In this document: one piece after another, positions 8,787 through 16,970 of the stretch
Numbering within the stretch: position 1 is the first letter of the stretch
Layout: each line of letters begins with the position of its first letter
NCBI GenBank assembly: GCA_047634635.1
Contig: JBLIIE010000005.1
Span: 1-64,000, forward strand
DNA from: Granulosicoccus sp047634635
GTDB lineage: Bacteria; Pseudomonadota; Gammaproteobacteria; Granulosicoccales; Granulosicoccaceae
Reading direction: 5' to 3'
DNA: 64,000 bases
Translations under genes and position numbers: made by a program
The notes under the pieces: model-generated
Seen by the model: only the letters and a program-made list of their open reading frames with translations
What the model was told of the DNA's origin: nothing
Database searches by the model: none

Positions 8787-9202
8787 CTAGTATTTTAGTG
8801 GTGTAACAAGGTGCTCCACCGAATCAGACAAGTCTAAGCCGCCATTGAGATTTACGAACTCTGGATCGTGGAATCCTGGGTTACAGAGATTAGTCAGGAC
8901 AAATGTGAAACCGCTGATGGTGCCGCTAATGACGTTGTCGAGAACGGCATACAAATCTTCAGACCCAGTCAGTACCTGAGTGAATTCGAGCGTTTGCTGT
9001 TAACAGCATGACGATAATGAATCGGTGCCACTTGACGAAGGTGTTCCACTTTATAATTTGATTGCTCTAGCAGCGGTTGGTTTGAAAAACTAGGCAGCCG
9101 TTGTTAAAATAGAGTTACCTTGTGCACAGCGCGTCAACAGGTTTTCGACGACATTGCCAAGCGCGTCGAGCAAAGCAACTAACCCAAGTTGCTAATAGCA
9201 GC
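8787..9202. other. 416-bp intergenic region, no confident feature
   Basis: Lies between the GYD gene and the ABC permease stop (convergent). Short open stretches exist on the plus strand, for example around 8845-9010 and 9015-9090, but they are interrupted by stops, lack ribosome sites and match nothing I recognise. They may be decayed coding DNA. No clear terminator was seen. Confidence 0.3.
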
Positions 9203-10006
9203 CTAGGCTGATGCTGTTCGGTTGGCCCTAAAACGGCGAGCTGGGTTATACGACCAGTTGGCCAGGCCAAAAAATACGACGGTGCATGTCAAGACAATCA
9301 CCAATGCCCAAGGATTCAATGCACCATAGAAGGCAAAACGAATGACCTCTACTGCATGTGTGAACGGATTCCATTGGCAGATGTTTGCCAGAAGGTCGCT
9401 AGATTCCCGCATTTTCCAAATTGGGTAGAGGGCCGATGACAAGAAAAACAATGGGAAAATGATAAAATTCATTACTCCGGAAAAATTCTCCAACTGCTTG
9501 ACTAAAGAGGCGATTAGCAAGCCAAGAGAACCGAGCATAATTCCTGTGACAATGAGCACTGGCAAGGCGAGTAGCCAGCCATCATAGGCGAAGTCAATCC
9601 CCGCAAGCCCCGCCATAAGTAGAAAAGCCGCTATCTGCAACACTGACACCACAACACCCGCAACTAGCTTGCAGAACAATAGATACCATCGGGGTAATGG
9701 TGCGGTTAACAGTATGCGCATTGATCCCATCTCCTGGTCATACACCATGGACAGAGATGACTGCATACCATTGAACAATTGAATCATGCCGATTAGGCCT
9801 GGGACGATGTATACCTCGTAGCTGATATACGTTTGGTAAGGAGGGATTATGGACAACCCAAGTGCAGCACGAAATCCGGCTGCGAACACAACCAGCCACA
9901 AAAGTGGTCTAACCAATGCCGCGATAAAACGTGCCCTTTGATGTACAAAGCGCATGAGTTCTCGACGTACAATGCCGATCATGGCCAGCAGATAGTGGTT
10001 TCTCAT
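9203..10006 (-). CDS. ABC-2 type permease of the PQQ-dependent alcohol oxidation system
   Basis: A 267-residue inner-membrane protein with six hydrophobic segments and ABC-2 permease features: an N-terminal cytoplasmic segment (IVRRELMRFVHQRARFIAALVRPLLW), a YDQEMGSMRILLTAPLPRWYLLFCKL coupling region (about residues 88-115), and a FPLFFLSSALYPIWKMR block followed by NPFTHAVEVIRFAFYG. It follows the ABC ATPase by 33 bp. Permeases of this type accompany PQQ alcohol dehydrogenase loci as a defined group (the ped-like ABC set). The transported molecule is not established. Confidence 0.88.
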   Translation of the reverse strand: MRNHYLLAMIGIVRRELMRFVHQRARFIAALVRPLLWLVVFAAGFRAALGLSIIPPYQTYISYEVYIVPGLIGMIQLFNGMQSSLSMVYDQEMGSMRILLTAPLPRWYLLFCKLVAGVVVSVLQIAAFLLMAGLAGIDFAYDGWLLALPVLIVTGIMLGSLGLLIASLVKQLENFSGVMNFIIFPLFFLSSALYPIWKMRESSDLLANICQWNPFTHAVEVIRFAFYGALNPWALVIVLTCTVVFFGLANWSYNPARRFRANRTASA

Positions 10007-10039
10007 AATTGAGATAGCCGCGTAGGAGAAGAATATAAC

Positions 10040-10825
10040 TTAAACATCGTCTGTGTGCATGATCAGTTGCATCAACTCTGAGAAGTTAGAAACCTGTGCG
10101 TTTTCAAGTAAATCGCATGAAGTGCCATCGCGTTCCAGTTGCCCGTCATGCAGCATCAAAACACGGTCGTCGGTGTAGATTTCATCTATCAAATGAGTGG
10201 CCCAAAGCACCGCGCAGCCGTTTGTATCTGGTAGCTCGTGGATAGTGCGAATCAATTCGTTACGTGTAGGTATATCCAAACCTACAGTGGGTTCATCGAG
10301 CAGCAAAATACTAGGTTCGTGTAGCGTTGCCCGCGCGATTTCAACACGTCTTCGATGTCCTCCGTTTAGCGTTCTGACTTTATCATGGCGGCGCTTACCC
10401 AGATCCAGCTGTTTGAGAGAGTTGGTTATTCGGCTACGCGCTTCGGCCCGGTGAATGCCGTGTAAAGCGCAGTAATACATCAGGTTCTGTTCAACACTCA
10501 AATCAAGATCCAGGGTTTGTGTCTGAAACACTATCCCCAGCGGTGCGAGCGCCTCTGCTCGATTCAGCAACGATTGCCCGTTGATGTGTATCGAACCTGA
10601 ATCAGCCGAAAACAGGCCACAGATCAAGGAAAACAAGGTGGTTTTACCTGCTCCATTTGGACCGAGTAAAATCACCGTTTCTCCTGACTGAATGGACACG
10701 GATACAGGGCCTAGCACCTGCTTTTTGCCATAATGGAAACTGACATTGCGAATATCGAGCGCAATCGATGCCGTGCTCGGCGTTATCGGTGCACGGATGC
10801 TTGGCGTCATGGGGCTAGTGTTCAT
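10040..10825 (-). CDS. ABC transporter ATP-binding protein, PQQ-alcohol-dehydrogenase-associated
   Basis: 261 residues with all ABC ATPase motifs: Walker A GPNGAGKTT at 55-63, a Q-loop around VFQTQTLDLDLSVEQNL, a signature written LNGGHRRRVEIARA (LSGGQ variant), Walker B ILLLDEPTVGLD, and the H-loop in WATHLIDEI. It energises the ABC-2 permease encoded 33 bp downstream. It follows pqqE, so the biosynthesis operon probably extends through both transporter genes. The dedicated periplasmic binding protein lies apart at 20023-21213. The substrate is unknown. Confidence 0.9.
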   Translation of the reverse strand: MNTSPMTPSIRAPITPSTASIALDIRNVSFHYGKKQVLGPVSVSIQSGETVILLGPNGAGKTTLFSLICGLFSADSGSIHINGQSLLNRAEALAPLGIVFQTQTLDLDLSVEQNLMYYCALHGIHRAEARSRITNSLKQLDLGKRRHDKVRTLNGGHRRRVEIARATLHEPSILLLDEPTVGLDIPTRNELIRTIHELPDTNGCAVLWATHLIDEIYTDDRVLMLHDGQLERDGTSCDLLENAQVSNFSELMQLIMHTDDV

Positions 10826-10972
10826 GCTTCTTAAAGTACCCTGTTGGTCCTAACTCGGTTTAAGTGATGCTGTAAAGATAAATTCACTATGCACGCTAGT
10901 AGATGAGGAAGCGACCGAATACTGGCGAGGCGGTTTTGATATTCCTTATACTCTGGGATCACATCGTTTGTA

Positions 10973-12145
10973 TCACGACTGTTTTTCAGATAGCCTGATG
11001 GATTCCTTAGGGTCACGAAATATCAATGGTTGCTCTCCTTGTGGAAACGTGGACTCAGATTGTGCTAGATCTATAGCAGAGTCTACAACGTGTCTGTCAG
11101 GTGATTTGTCGCACACAGGATCGGCGGCCGCCGGATCTCCTGCAAGTAGAAACGCTTGGCAGCGGCACCCGCCCAGATCATCGTCACTTTCGGAGCAGGA
11201 GCGGCAAGGTTCTTTCATCCAATTCTTACCACGGTAGCGGTTAAACCCTTCTGAGCCGTACCAGATTTCTTCGATGGAATGATCTGCGACATTGGGGAAA
11301 GCTGCGCCTGGCAGCATACGTGCTGTATGGCAAGGTAGTGCAGTACCGTCTGGGGCGATGCCCAAAAAGACATTCCCCCATCCGTTCATGCATTTTTTTG
11401 GTCGATTTTCGTAGTAATCAGGTACCACGAAAATGATGTCAAGGCGATCACCGTATCGTTCACGATATTCGTTAGTCACTTTCTCTGCCTTTTCAAGCTG
11501 CTTACGAGAGGGTAGCAAGTGGTCTCGATTAACCACGGCCCACGAATAGTATTGTGTGTTGGCCAACTCTAGGGTTTCAGCCCCAAGCTCAAGAGCCATT
11601 TCAATGATCCTGTCGATGTGTTCGATATTCATGCGATGAATTACGCAATTGAGCACCATGGGCCAATCGTATTCCTTAATCATTGCTGCTACCTTGTTTT
11701 TCAGATCAAAGGTGCGCGTATTGGATAGAAAGTCATTCATTTCGCGTGTTGAATCTTGGAATGACAACTGTATATTATCAAGTCCATTGTCTTTGAGCAC
11801 TCTAGCCCGCGCATCGGTCAATCCAACACCTGTAGTCAGCAAATTGGTGTAGTAGCCGAGCTTGTGCGCTTCACCTACCAGCGTTTCAAGATCGCGGCGT
11901 AACATCGGTTCACCACCTGAAAAGCCACACTGAACACTTCCCAACGCACGTGCCTGCCGCAGTGTCTGAATCCAGCCATCCGTATCAAGCTCCTTTTCTT
12001 GTGTCGCAAAATCAACCGGATTGAAACAGAATGCACAATGCAGTGGGCAGCGGTACGTTAACTCTGCCAATAGCCACAAGGGTGGCCCAGGTTTGGTGGC
12101 TGACGGATCTTGAACCAGGCCGTGCTGCAGCATTGATGATGACAT
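10973..12145 (-). CDS. pqqE: PQQ biosynthesis radical SAM enzyme PqqE
   Basis: 390 residues. PqqE forms the Glu-Tyr carbon-carbon cross-link in PqqA, the first step of pyrroloquinoline quinone synthesis. The radical-SAM cluster motif CPLHCAFC supplies Cys33, Cys37 and Cys40. GFSGGEPMLR is the SAM-binding GGEP motif. The C-terminal SPASM region has the auxiliary-cluster cysteines (KKCMNGWGNV, ALPCHTARM, CRSCSESDDDLGGCRCQAF, PVCDKSP). The start ATG lies 4 bp after the pqqD stop. Order B-C-D-E is standard. Length is normal for the family. Confidence 0.97.
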   Translation of the reverse strand: MSSSMLQHGLVQDPSATKPGPPLWLLAELTYRCPLHCAFCFNPVDFATQEKELDTDGWIQTLRQARALGSVQCGFSGGEPMLRRDLETLVGEAHKLGYYTNLLTTGVGLTDARARVLKDNGLDNIQLSFQDSTREMNDFLSNTRTFDLKNKVAAMIKEYDWPMVLNCVIHRMNIEHIDRIIEMALELGAETLELANTQYYSWAVVNRDHLLPSRKQLEKAEKVTNEYRERYGDRLDIIFVVPDYYENRPKKCMNGWGNVFLGIAPDGTALPCHTARMLPGAAFPNVADHSIEEIWYGSEGFNRYRGKNWMKEPCRSCSESDDDLGGCRCQAFLLAGDPAAADPVCDKSPDRHVVDSAIDLAQSESTFPQGEQPLIFRDPKESIRLSEKQS

Positions 12146-12149
12146 GGGT

Positions 12150-12437
12150 TTAGCTCAGTGTTATCCAGTGTTGCTCACGTGCAATCGCCAAGAATGAGTG
12201 AACATCCTTGCTAAGCCCGCAGGTATCAAATGCTTTTTCCAGTGTGGTAACAATATCTATAATGCAGGCTTTACCGTCGCAACGCTGCAGAATTTCTGAG
12301 GCACTGGGATTGAGTTTGACCATGCCTTCCGGATACAAAAGTACCCATGTGTCCTGAGCCTCCTCGAATTGTAATCGATAGCCGTTCGCAATCGTGGGGA
12401 CTTGCTGAGGGTCAATATCGCTTGCGTTCTCAGTCAT
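12150..12437 (-). CDS. pqqD: PQQ biosynthesis chaperone PqqD
   Basis: 95 residues. PqqD is a RiPP recognition element that binds the PqqA peptide and presents it to PqqE. The sequence shows the expected winged-helix pattern: an LQFEEAQDTWVLLYPEGMVKLNPSASEIL beta-hairpin and helix, then DGKACIIDIVTTLEKAFD and a C-terminal helix (VHSFLAIAREQHWI). The ATG at 12437 is preferred to the TTG at 12443. It is tightly packed between pqqC and pqqE. Confidence 0.93.
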   Translation of the reverse strand: MTENASDIDPQQVPTIANGYRLQFEEAQDTWVLLYPEGMVKLNPSASEILQRCDGKACIIDIVTTLEKAFDTCGLSKDVHSFLAIAREQHWITLS

Positions 12438-12449
12438 GGTCAAATGGCT

Positions 12450-13217
12450 TTAGGTGTTAGCAATTGGGGTTGCTGCGGTGGGGCGAAATTGCGCCGGCGC
12501 CTGATCAGGTAATCCATACCGTACCGCTATGGCATCGTTCATTTGCCAGAGCACATCGAGTTTGAATTTCAGAATATCCAGCGCGCGTTCTTGCTGCTCA
12601 CGGGTGCGGAAATATTCCAGCGTAATAGACAGGCCATGCTCCACATCACGCCGTGCCTGAGTAACTCGATTACGAAAATATATCAAACCTTGCGTATCAA
12701 TCCAAGGGTATTGTTTGGGCCACGTTGCCAAACGTTGCTTGTGGATCGCCGGTGCAAACATTTCGGTCAGCGATGCACACACAGACTCTTGCCAGGGCTG
12801 TGTTCTTGCAAAATTAACATAGGCTTCAACGGCAAATCGTACGCCAGGTGTAACGTGACGAAGATCACTGATTTCCTCTCGACTCAAGCCAACAGCTATG
12901 CCCAGTTGTATCCAGGCTTCGATGCCGCCTTCATCGCACTGTCCGTTAATCTCATATCCATCGTGATCAAGGATTCGCTGAATCCACTCCCGTCTGACGT
13001 CCCTGTCGGTGCAGTTGGAGAGTACAGCCGCGTCTTTTATCGGTATGGCGACCTGATAACAAAAGCGATTTGCTACCCAACCCCTAATCTGTTCTTTCGT
13101 AGCCTGACCCTCATTCAACATGACGTTAAAAGGGTGATAGATATGATAGGCCTTGCCTTGTTCGCGCAGGCGTTTCTCAAACTCATCTTTGGACCAAGCA
13201 GTGGTGTCATTTGGCAT
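12450..13217 (-). CDS. pqqC: Pyrroloquinoline-quinone synthase PqqC
   Basis: 255 residues, the usual PqqC size. It catalyses the final cofactor-free ring closure and eight-electron oxidation giving PQQ. It is a haem-oxygenase-like all-helical fold: YHIYHPFNVMLNEGQATKEQ, GWVANRFCYQVAIPIKDAAVLSN, EWIQRILDHDGYE and YPWIDTQGLIYFRNR, all typical blocks with conserved active-site His, Tyr and Arg residues. Start ATG is at 13217, 15 bp after pqqB. Confidence 0.96.
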   Translation of the reverse strand: MPNDTTAWSKDEFEKRLREQGKAYHIYHPFNVMLNEGQATKEQIRGWVANRFCYQVAIPIKDAAVLSNCTDRDVRREWIQRILDHDGYEINGQCDEGGIEAWIQLGIAVGLSREEISDLRHVTPGVRFAVEAYVNFARTQPWQESVCASLTEMFAPAIHKQRLATWPKQYPWIDTQGLIYFRNRVTQARRDVEHGLSITLEYFRTREQQERALDILKFKLDVLWQMNDAIAVRYGLPDQAPAQFRPTAATPIANT

Positions 13218-13232
13218 GTTTTATACATCGCT

Positions 13233-14150
13233 CTAGAGTTCTATCTCCAATCCATCATGCGCTACTTCTACGCCATGTTCTGTTAGCGTTGCGCGTTGTT
13301 GGCTATCCTCGTCAAGAATAGGGTTCGTATTGTTGATATGAATAAGTACTTTACGAGTCGTGCCAGGAAGCTTATCCAACCATTCCAGCATTCCGCCTGT
13401 ACCGCTTTGTGGCAGATGACCCATCGATCGTGCTGTTTTACCAGATGCTCCGCGCTCTATCATTTCATCGTCTGTCCACATGGTGCCATCAACCAACACT
13501 ACATCGGAATTTTGCATGGCATTCCAAACGTGAGGTTCCATTTCGCCCAGACCGGGTGCGTAGAACAATGTCTTGCCAGTTACTGTATCAGTCATTTGCA
13601 TACCAACGGTATCGCCAGCCACCGGTTTGTCTCGATGTGGCGAGTAAGGCGGTGCATTGCTGATCAAGGGCAGTGGTCTGAATAACACGGTACTTGCACC
13701 TGGAATGGTGTACTCCGGATTATCAACGGTCATTTCATGCCAGTCTATTGTGCAGTAATGATCGAGTACCTTGAACAATGGATTACCCTCGCTCAAGTCT
13801 TCTCTTACTGCTGATGTACACCAAATAGAGAGTGGTTGCTTGTGTTCGCGCAACATTAACAGACCTGTTGTATGGTCAATTTGGGCATCCATCAATACGA
13901 TTGACTTAATGCCAGTATCGCGCAATTGCCTTGCCGGTTGGAGAACACCGGATCGCTGTATCTGAGTCAGGATGTCGGGCGATGCATTGAATAGCACCCA
14001 ATCGATGTCATCACTACTGACAGCTATTGACGACTGCGTTCTAACGTGCGCATTGATAGAGCTGTTGCGAACACCTGCGCACATCGGGCAGTTGCAATTC
14101 CACTGGGGAAACCCACCACCAGCCGCTGAGCCGAGAATTTTTATTTTCAC
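13233..14150 (-). CDS. pqqB: PQQ biosynthesis protein PqqB
   Basis: 305 residues, a metallo-beta-lactamase-fold oxygenase that hydroxylates the Tyr of the Glu-Tyr intermediate. The N-terminal LGSAAGGGFPQWNCNCPMC is diagnostic, with a CxCxxC zinc site. The metal region is VLMDAQIDHTTGLLMLRE (a PqqB-type variant of HxHxDH). HINNTNPILDEDS near the C-terminus is another family block. It is separated from pqqA by a terminator-like hairpin. Confidence 0.96.
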   Translation of the reverse strand: MKIKILGSAAGGGFPQWNCNCPMCAGVRNSSINAHVRTQSSIAVSSDDIDWVLFNASPDILTQIQRSGVLQPARQLRDTGIKSIVLMDAQIDHTTGLLMLREHKQPLSIWCTSAVREDLSEGNPLFKVLDHYCTIDWHEMTVDNPEYTIPGASTVLFRPLPLISNAPPYSPHRDKPVAGDTVGMQMTDTVTGKTLFYAPGLGEMEPHVWNAMQNSDVVLVDGTMWTDDEMIERGASGKTARSMGHLPQSGTGGMLEWLDKLPGTTRKVLIHINNTNPILDEDSQQRATLTEHGVEVAHDGLEIEL

Positions 14151-14163
14151 GTTTTTTACGCCT

Positions 14164-14191
14164 AAAAAAGCCGGGTGTTGTCCCGGCTTTT
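14164..14191 (-). terminator. Hairpin with T-run between pqqA and pqqB
   Basis: AAAAGCCGGG (14166-14175), loop TGTTGT, CCCGGCTTTT (14182-14191) form a 10-bp perfect stem. Read on the minus strand it is followed by six T residues, the form of an intrinsic terminator. It lies 51 bp after the pqqA stop and 14 bp before the pqqB start. Partial termination here would yield excess pqqA transcript over pqqB-E, which suits a peptide consumed stoichiometrically. Confidence 0.8.
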
Positions 14192-14241
14192 AATCCAAAT
14201 GATGCGTCAGAAACTAAATTGCCAACGAACCAAAGAGGGTT

Positions 14242-14316
14242 TTAACGGCTAACACAATACATGGTAATCTCGAAGCCAAATCGTATATCTATTGCTTTTG
14301 GTGTTTCCCACTTCAT
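14242..14316 (-). CDS. pqqA: PQQ precursor peptide PqqA
   Basis: A 24-codon gene, short enough to escape ordinary gene calling. The translation begins MKWETPKAIDIRFGFEITMY and ends CVSR. Glu16 and Tyr20 are in the invariant E-x-x-x-Y arrangement that is cross-linked by PqqE and becomes PQQ. The MKWETP and FGFEITMY blocks are classic. ATG is at 14316, with GGAG 10 bases upstream (AAAGAG nearer). It is the first gene of the pqqABCDE operon. Confidence 0.95.
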   Translation of the reverse strand: MKWETPKAIDIRFGFEITMYCVSR

Positions 14317-14773
14317 ATTGCTCTTTCTCCACACTGTTTAAAGAATGTTAAGTCGATAATACGATCAAAAAGGCTCGTTTGAATACTACGAGTTATGTTA
14401 CGCATCCGACTAATTAGAAGTGTATCTGTTGATGCGTGTAGCGTCACTATATTTGTGACAATTTCGCGTAGTTAGCACTAGATTTTCATCGTTAATTTTA
14501 GTGCAAGATGCCTATAGCAATGCAGTTTAGTATGATTTTTTAGCCATATTGTCATATTTATGCTGTTAACAATGACCTACCGATTGCATGTGCTAATTGA
14601 ATTTAAGTGTGTCTATTGCGGTCGCGGGCCCCATGGTAAAATGCAATTACCACGACCCTGCGCGTGTTAAGTTTACTTAGCCGAAAATGAATGGTCTAAT
14701 CTGCCTACATTCCTGGCACTTGCTTTAGTTGCTGAATATTTTTTGCAAAATTACAAAGAAAAGGTTGCGATAA
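14317..14773. other. 457-bp divergent promoter region between pqqA and the cupredoxin-like gene
   Basis: AT-rich, and must contain the pqqA promoter on the minus strand and a plus-strand promoter for 14774. I looked for a sigma-54 GG-N10-GC element around TGGCAC at 14716, but the spacing fails. No palindrome long enough to call was found. Confidence 0.4.
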
Positions 14774-15190
14774 GTGTATAGAAAAATCATAGCAGGCCTC
14801 CTTCTGTCACTAGTTTTGGCATACACAGTATCAGCTGCGGACAATCTCACATTGCGCGCCTTGCGCCTTGAGCCACTGTTGATCGATGCCGCCGAAGGTT
14901 TTTCTCAAAAGCAATATGAGTTGGAAACTGGAGTGTACTACCGGTGGCGCATTCAAGGAGACGGACGCGACGAATACACGTTTGTTATCCCAGAGTTATT
15001 TGATCACGCCTGGCTTGAAAAAGTGGTTATCGAAGACGTTGAACTGCCAGTTAACCATTTGAAGGAGATCGTTCTTGAAGGAGAGTCCGAGGTAGATCTG
15101 TATTTCATTATGATTCAGCCAGGAAATTACAGTTATTATGCAAAACGACTACGTCCTGAGGGTTTTGAAGGTGAATTCATTGTTCGTTAG
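14774..15190 (+). CDS. Exported cupredoxin-like protein lacking copper ligands
   Basis: 138 residues with a signal peptide (RKIIAGLLLSLVLAYTVSA, cleavage near residue 21). The mature part follows the cupredoxin strand order: LETGVYYRWRIQGDGRDEYTF, then IPELFDHAWLEKVVIED, a central VNHLKEIVLEGESEVDLYFI, and the final PGNYSYYAKRLRPEGFEGEFIV, which mimics the PGTYxFYC...H..GMxGxIxV end of blue copper proteins. The ligand Cys, His and Met positions are not kept, and the protein has no Cys. The GTG start at 14774 is the only one that includes the signal peptide. It sits in the PQQ island, so a periplasmic structural or scaffolding role is plausible but unproven. Confidence 0.6.
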   Translation: MYRKIIAGLLLSLVLAYTVSAADNLTLRALRLEPLLIDAAEGFSQKQYELETGVYYRWRIQGDGRDEYTFVIPELFDHAWLEKVVIEDVELPVNHLKEIVLEGESEVDLYFIMIQPGNYSYYAKRLRPEGFEGEFIVR

Positions 15191-16121
15191 GCATGGTTTT
15201 TTAATCGTTACTTTATGGATTGTTGCCTCACCTTCGCTTATGGCTGGGGCGAGGCCAGCTACGGAGGACGCCGCATGTGACGATGTGAGCATTAAGTGGA
15301 AGTCTAATCAGTCAAATATCACTGAACGTGAGGTGAATTTTTATCTTTTCGATGCCTCTGATCTGGGTTGTTTGACACTGGTTACCAAATTGCTCGAATC
15401 TGGCGCCTCTGTAAAGGCAAAGGATCGTGCCGGCAATACAGCGTTTATGCTTAGCGCGAGAAAAGGCCACAGACAGGTCACTGAGCTTCTATACAAGCGT
15501 GGAAGTGATCCCCATTCTCAAAATCTGCTGGGTAGTAACGCATTGATAATGGCAGCTGCGCACAACCGGTATAAATCCGTAAGCCAACTGCTGAACATAG
15601 GTATCGATGCTAATTTGAGCGACGGCAAAGCACTTTCTCCGCTAATTGTTGCTGCCTATAATGGAAATTTGCGCATTGTCGACCTGTTGCTTGAGGCTGG
15701 TGCCGATAGCATGACTATTGATGTCACTGGAAAAAATGCCATGGTCTATGCGTCTGCTCGAGGTTATCTAAACATTGTGCAGCGATTATGGGAGAGCACG
15801 GAAAAGCCAGATCCAAACACACGCTACGGTAACGATCTAACTGTTTTAATGTGGGCTGCCGGACACGGAAACGATGTACCGCCACCCGACGGAATAGCCG
15901 TCGCTAAATATTTGATATCTGTTGGCGCCAATCCACGCTTAACTGACAATCGAGGAAAAAGTGCCATGCACATAGCCGCCGAGCGTGGACATCATCAAAT
16001 CGTTCACCTTTTGTTACGGACAGGTGCTGACTCAAACTCACCGGATAACAATGGGGATACTCCTTTAGCACTTGCCAGCACTCAGTCCGTTCGTGATGTA
16101 CTGCTTAGCGCAGATGACTAG
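15171..16121 (+). CDS. Exported ankyrin-repeat protein
   Basis: About 316 residues. A signal-like N-terminus (NSLFVRHGFLIVTLWIVASP) is followed by roughly seven ankyrin repeats, recognisable by AGNTAFMLSARKGHRQVTEL, GSNALIMAAAHNRYKSVSQL, ALSPLIVAAYNGNLRIVDLL, GKNAMVYASARGYLNIVQRL, DLTVLMWAAGHGNDV, GKSAMHIAAERGHHQIVHLL and GDTPLALAS. It probably acts as a periplasmic protein-binding scaffold. GTG at 15171 has GAGGG 8 bases upstream; an ATG at 15138 is in frame but overlaps the previous gene further and would bury the signal peptide. The partner is unknown. Confidence 0.85.
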   Translation: MNSLFVRHGFLIVTLWIVASPSLMAGARPATEDAACDDVSIKWKSNQSNITEREVNFYLFDASDLGCLTLVTKLLESGASVKAKDRAGNTAFMLSARKGHRQVTELLYKRGSDPHSQNLLGSNALIMAAAHNRYKSVSQLLNIGIDANLSDGKALSPLIVAAYNGNLRIVDLLLEAGADSMTIDVTGKNAMVYASARGYLNIVQRLWESTEKPDPNTRYGNDLTVLMWAAGHGNDVPPPDGIAVAKYLISVGANPRLTDNRGKSAMHIAAERGHHQIVHLLLRTGADSNSPDNNGDTPLALASTQSVRDVLLSADD

Positions 16122-16212
16122 CGTTCGCTAGTAATGTTTTTCTCTATTGGGATTTTTATTACATGCTTTTACTGGCGCCAAAGCCTGTAAACAGAATTTA
16201 CTATGCAACGAT

Positions 16213-16282
16213 AACATCCAGATGCAGTTTAACGTCTAAATTCAAATGTTTTCAGCAGCATTTACTTTCGGGTCTGGATGTT
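16213..16282. terminator. Long-loop inverted repeat between convergent genes
   Basis: AACATCCAGA (16213-16222) and TCTGGATGTT (16273-16282) are perfect 10-bp inverted copies separated by 50 bp. The right arm runs into TTTTTATT on the plus strand. It lies between the ankyrin gene stop and the cytochrome gene stop, where a terminator is expected, but the long loop makes the call weak. Confidence 0.35.
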
Positions 16283-16284
16283 TT

Positions 16285-16845
16285 TTATTGGAGCCCGGAA
16301 AGATGATTGGACATGGCTTCCAAATCTTTATCCGAAAAAGAACTGAATAACGACCCTTTTGCTGGCGAATTCAGTCGTACTCTATTTTTAAAGTCAGACA
16401 TCGTTTGCATTAGGTAGTCGAGTTGCTGGCCCGCCACCCTAGGAATCCTACTATCACCTTTATAGGTGCTATGGCACTGAGAGCACTGACCGGCACCCAG
16501 CGCGATGCTGCCAATATCAGCAAGCTCACCGTTGGGAGAAGAGTCTACATATGGCCAAGACTTAGTAGAAAAATATTCAGCAAGAGCTTTCATATCTGCC
16601 TTACTTAGGTTTTGTGTCATGGGCGTCATGATCGGGTTTGCGCGCCGACCTGCCTTATAGTCCTTCAGCTGAACATACAGGTAGTAATATTGTTGTCCAG
16701 ACAAAATAGGGATATTTGTCGCGACAGGTACGCCGTTCGCACCGTGGCACCCTTCACAATTCGTAATCAAATTTGTAAGTGGGTTGTCGTCGCTCATTGC
16801 CGGCATCATGAACAGTGCCAGTACTAACCCCAGAATTGCTTTCAT
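16285..16845 (-). CDS. Dihaem cytochrome c (c4-like)
   Basis: 186 residues with a short signal peptide (KAILGLVLALFMMPAMS) and two haem c sites: CEGCH at 30-34 and CSQCH at 121-125. Each is followed by a c4-type domain (PILSGQQYYYLYVQLKDYKAGRR with PIMTPMTQNLS; RVAGQQLDYLMQTMSDFKNR). The repeated GQQ-x-x-Y-L-x-x-x-x-x-D-(Y/F)-K pattern is typical of c4 cytochromes. Its position directly downstream of the quinoprotein dehydrogenase makes it the likely periplasmic electron acceptor for that enzyme. Confidence 0.9.
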   Translation of the reverse strand: MKAILGLVLALFMMPAMSDDNPLTNLITNCEGCHGANGVPVATNIPILSGQQYYYLYVQLKDYKAGRRANPIMTPMTQNLSKADMKALAEYFSTKSWPYVDSSPNGELADIGSIALGAGQCSQCHSTYKGDSRIPRVAGQQLDYLMQTMSDFKNRVRLNSPAKGSLFSSFSDKDLEAMSNHLSGLQ

Positions 16846-16917
16846 TGATCTAATTATTAGTTTCAGAAGATGAGCGAGCGGACGTATTAAATTTAAAAGT
16901 AGATGTCTATCTTTAGG

Positions 16918-16945
16918 ATACCTGCCAGCACAGGCTGACAGGTAT
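16918..16945 (-). promoter_or_regulatory. Hairpin between the quinoprotein and cytochrome genes
   Basis: ATACCTGCCAGC / GCTGACAGGTAT form a 12-bp stem with one mismatch and a four-base loop (ACAG). It lies between the dehydrogenase stop (16971) and the cytochrome start (16845). There is no T-run after it on the minus strand, so it may be an mRNA-stability or processing element rather than a full terminator. Confidence 0.45.
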
Positions 16946-16970
16946 TACTGCTTAGACAAAACGTCGCGTT

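Noticed and set aside
13296..13685. Plus-strand open frame of 129 codons within pqqB
   Set aside because: Antisense shadow of a strongly supported gene.
14713..14735. TGGCAC...TTGC as a sigma-54 promoter upstream of 14774
   Set aside because: The distance between GG and GC is 14 rather than 10 bases.
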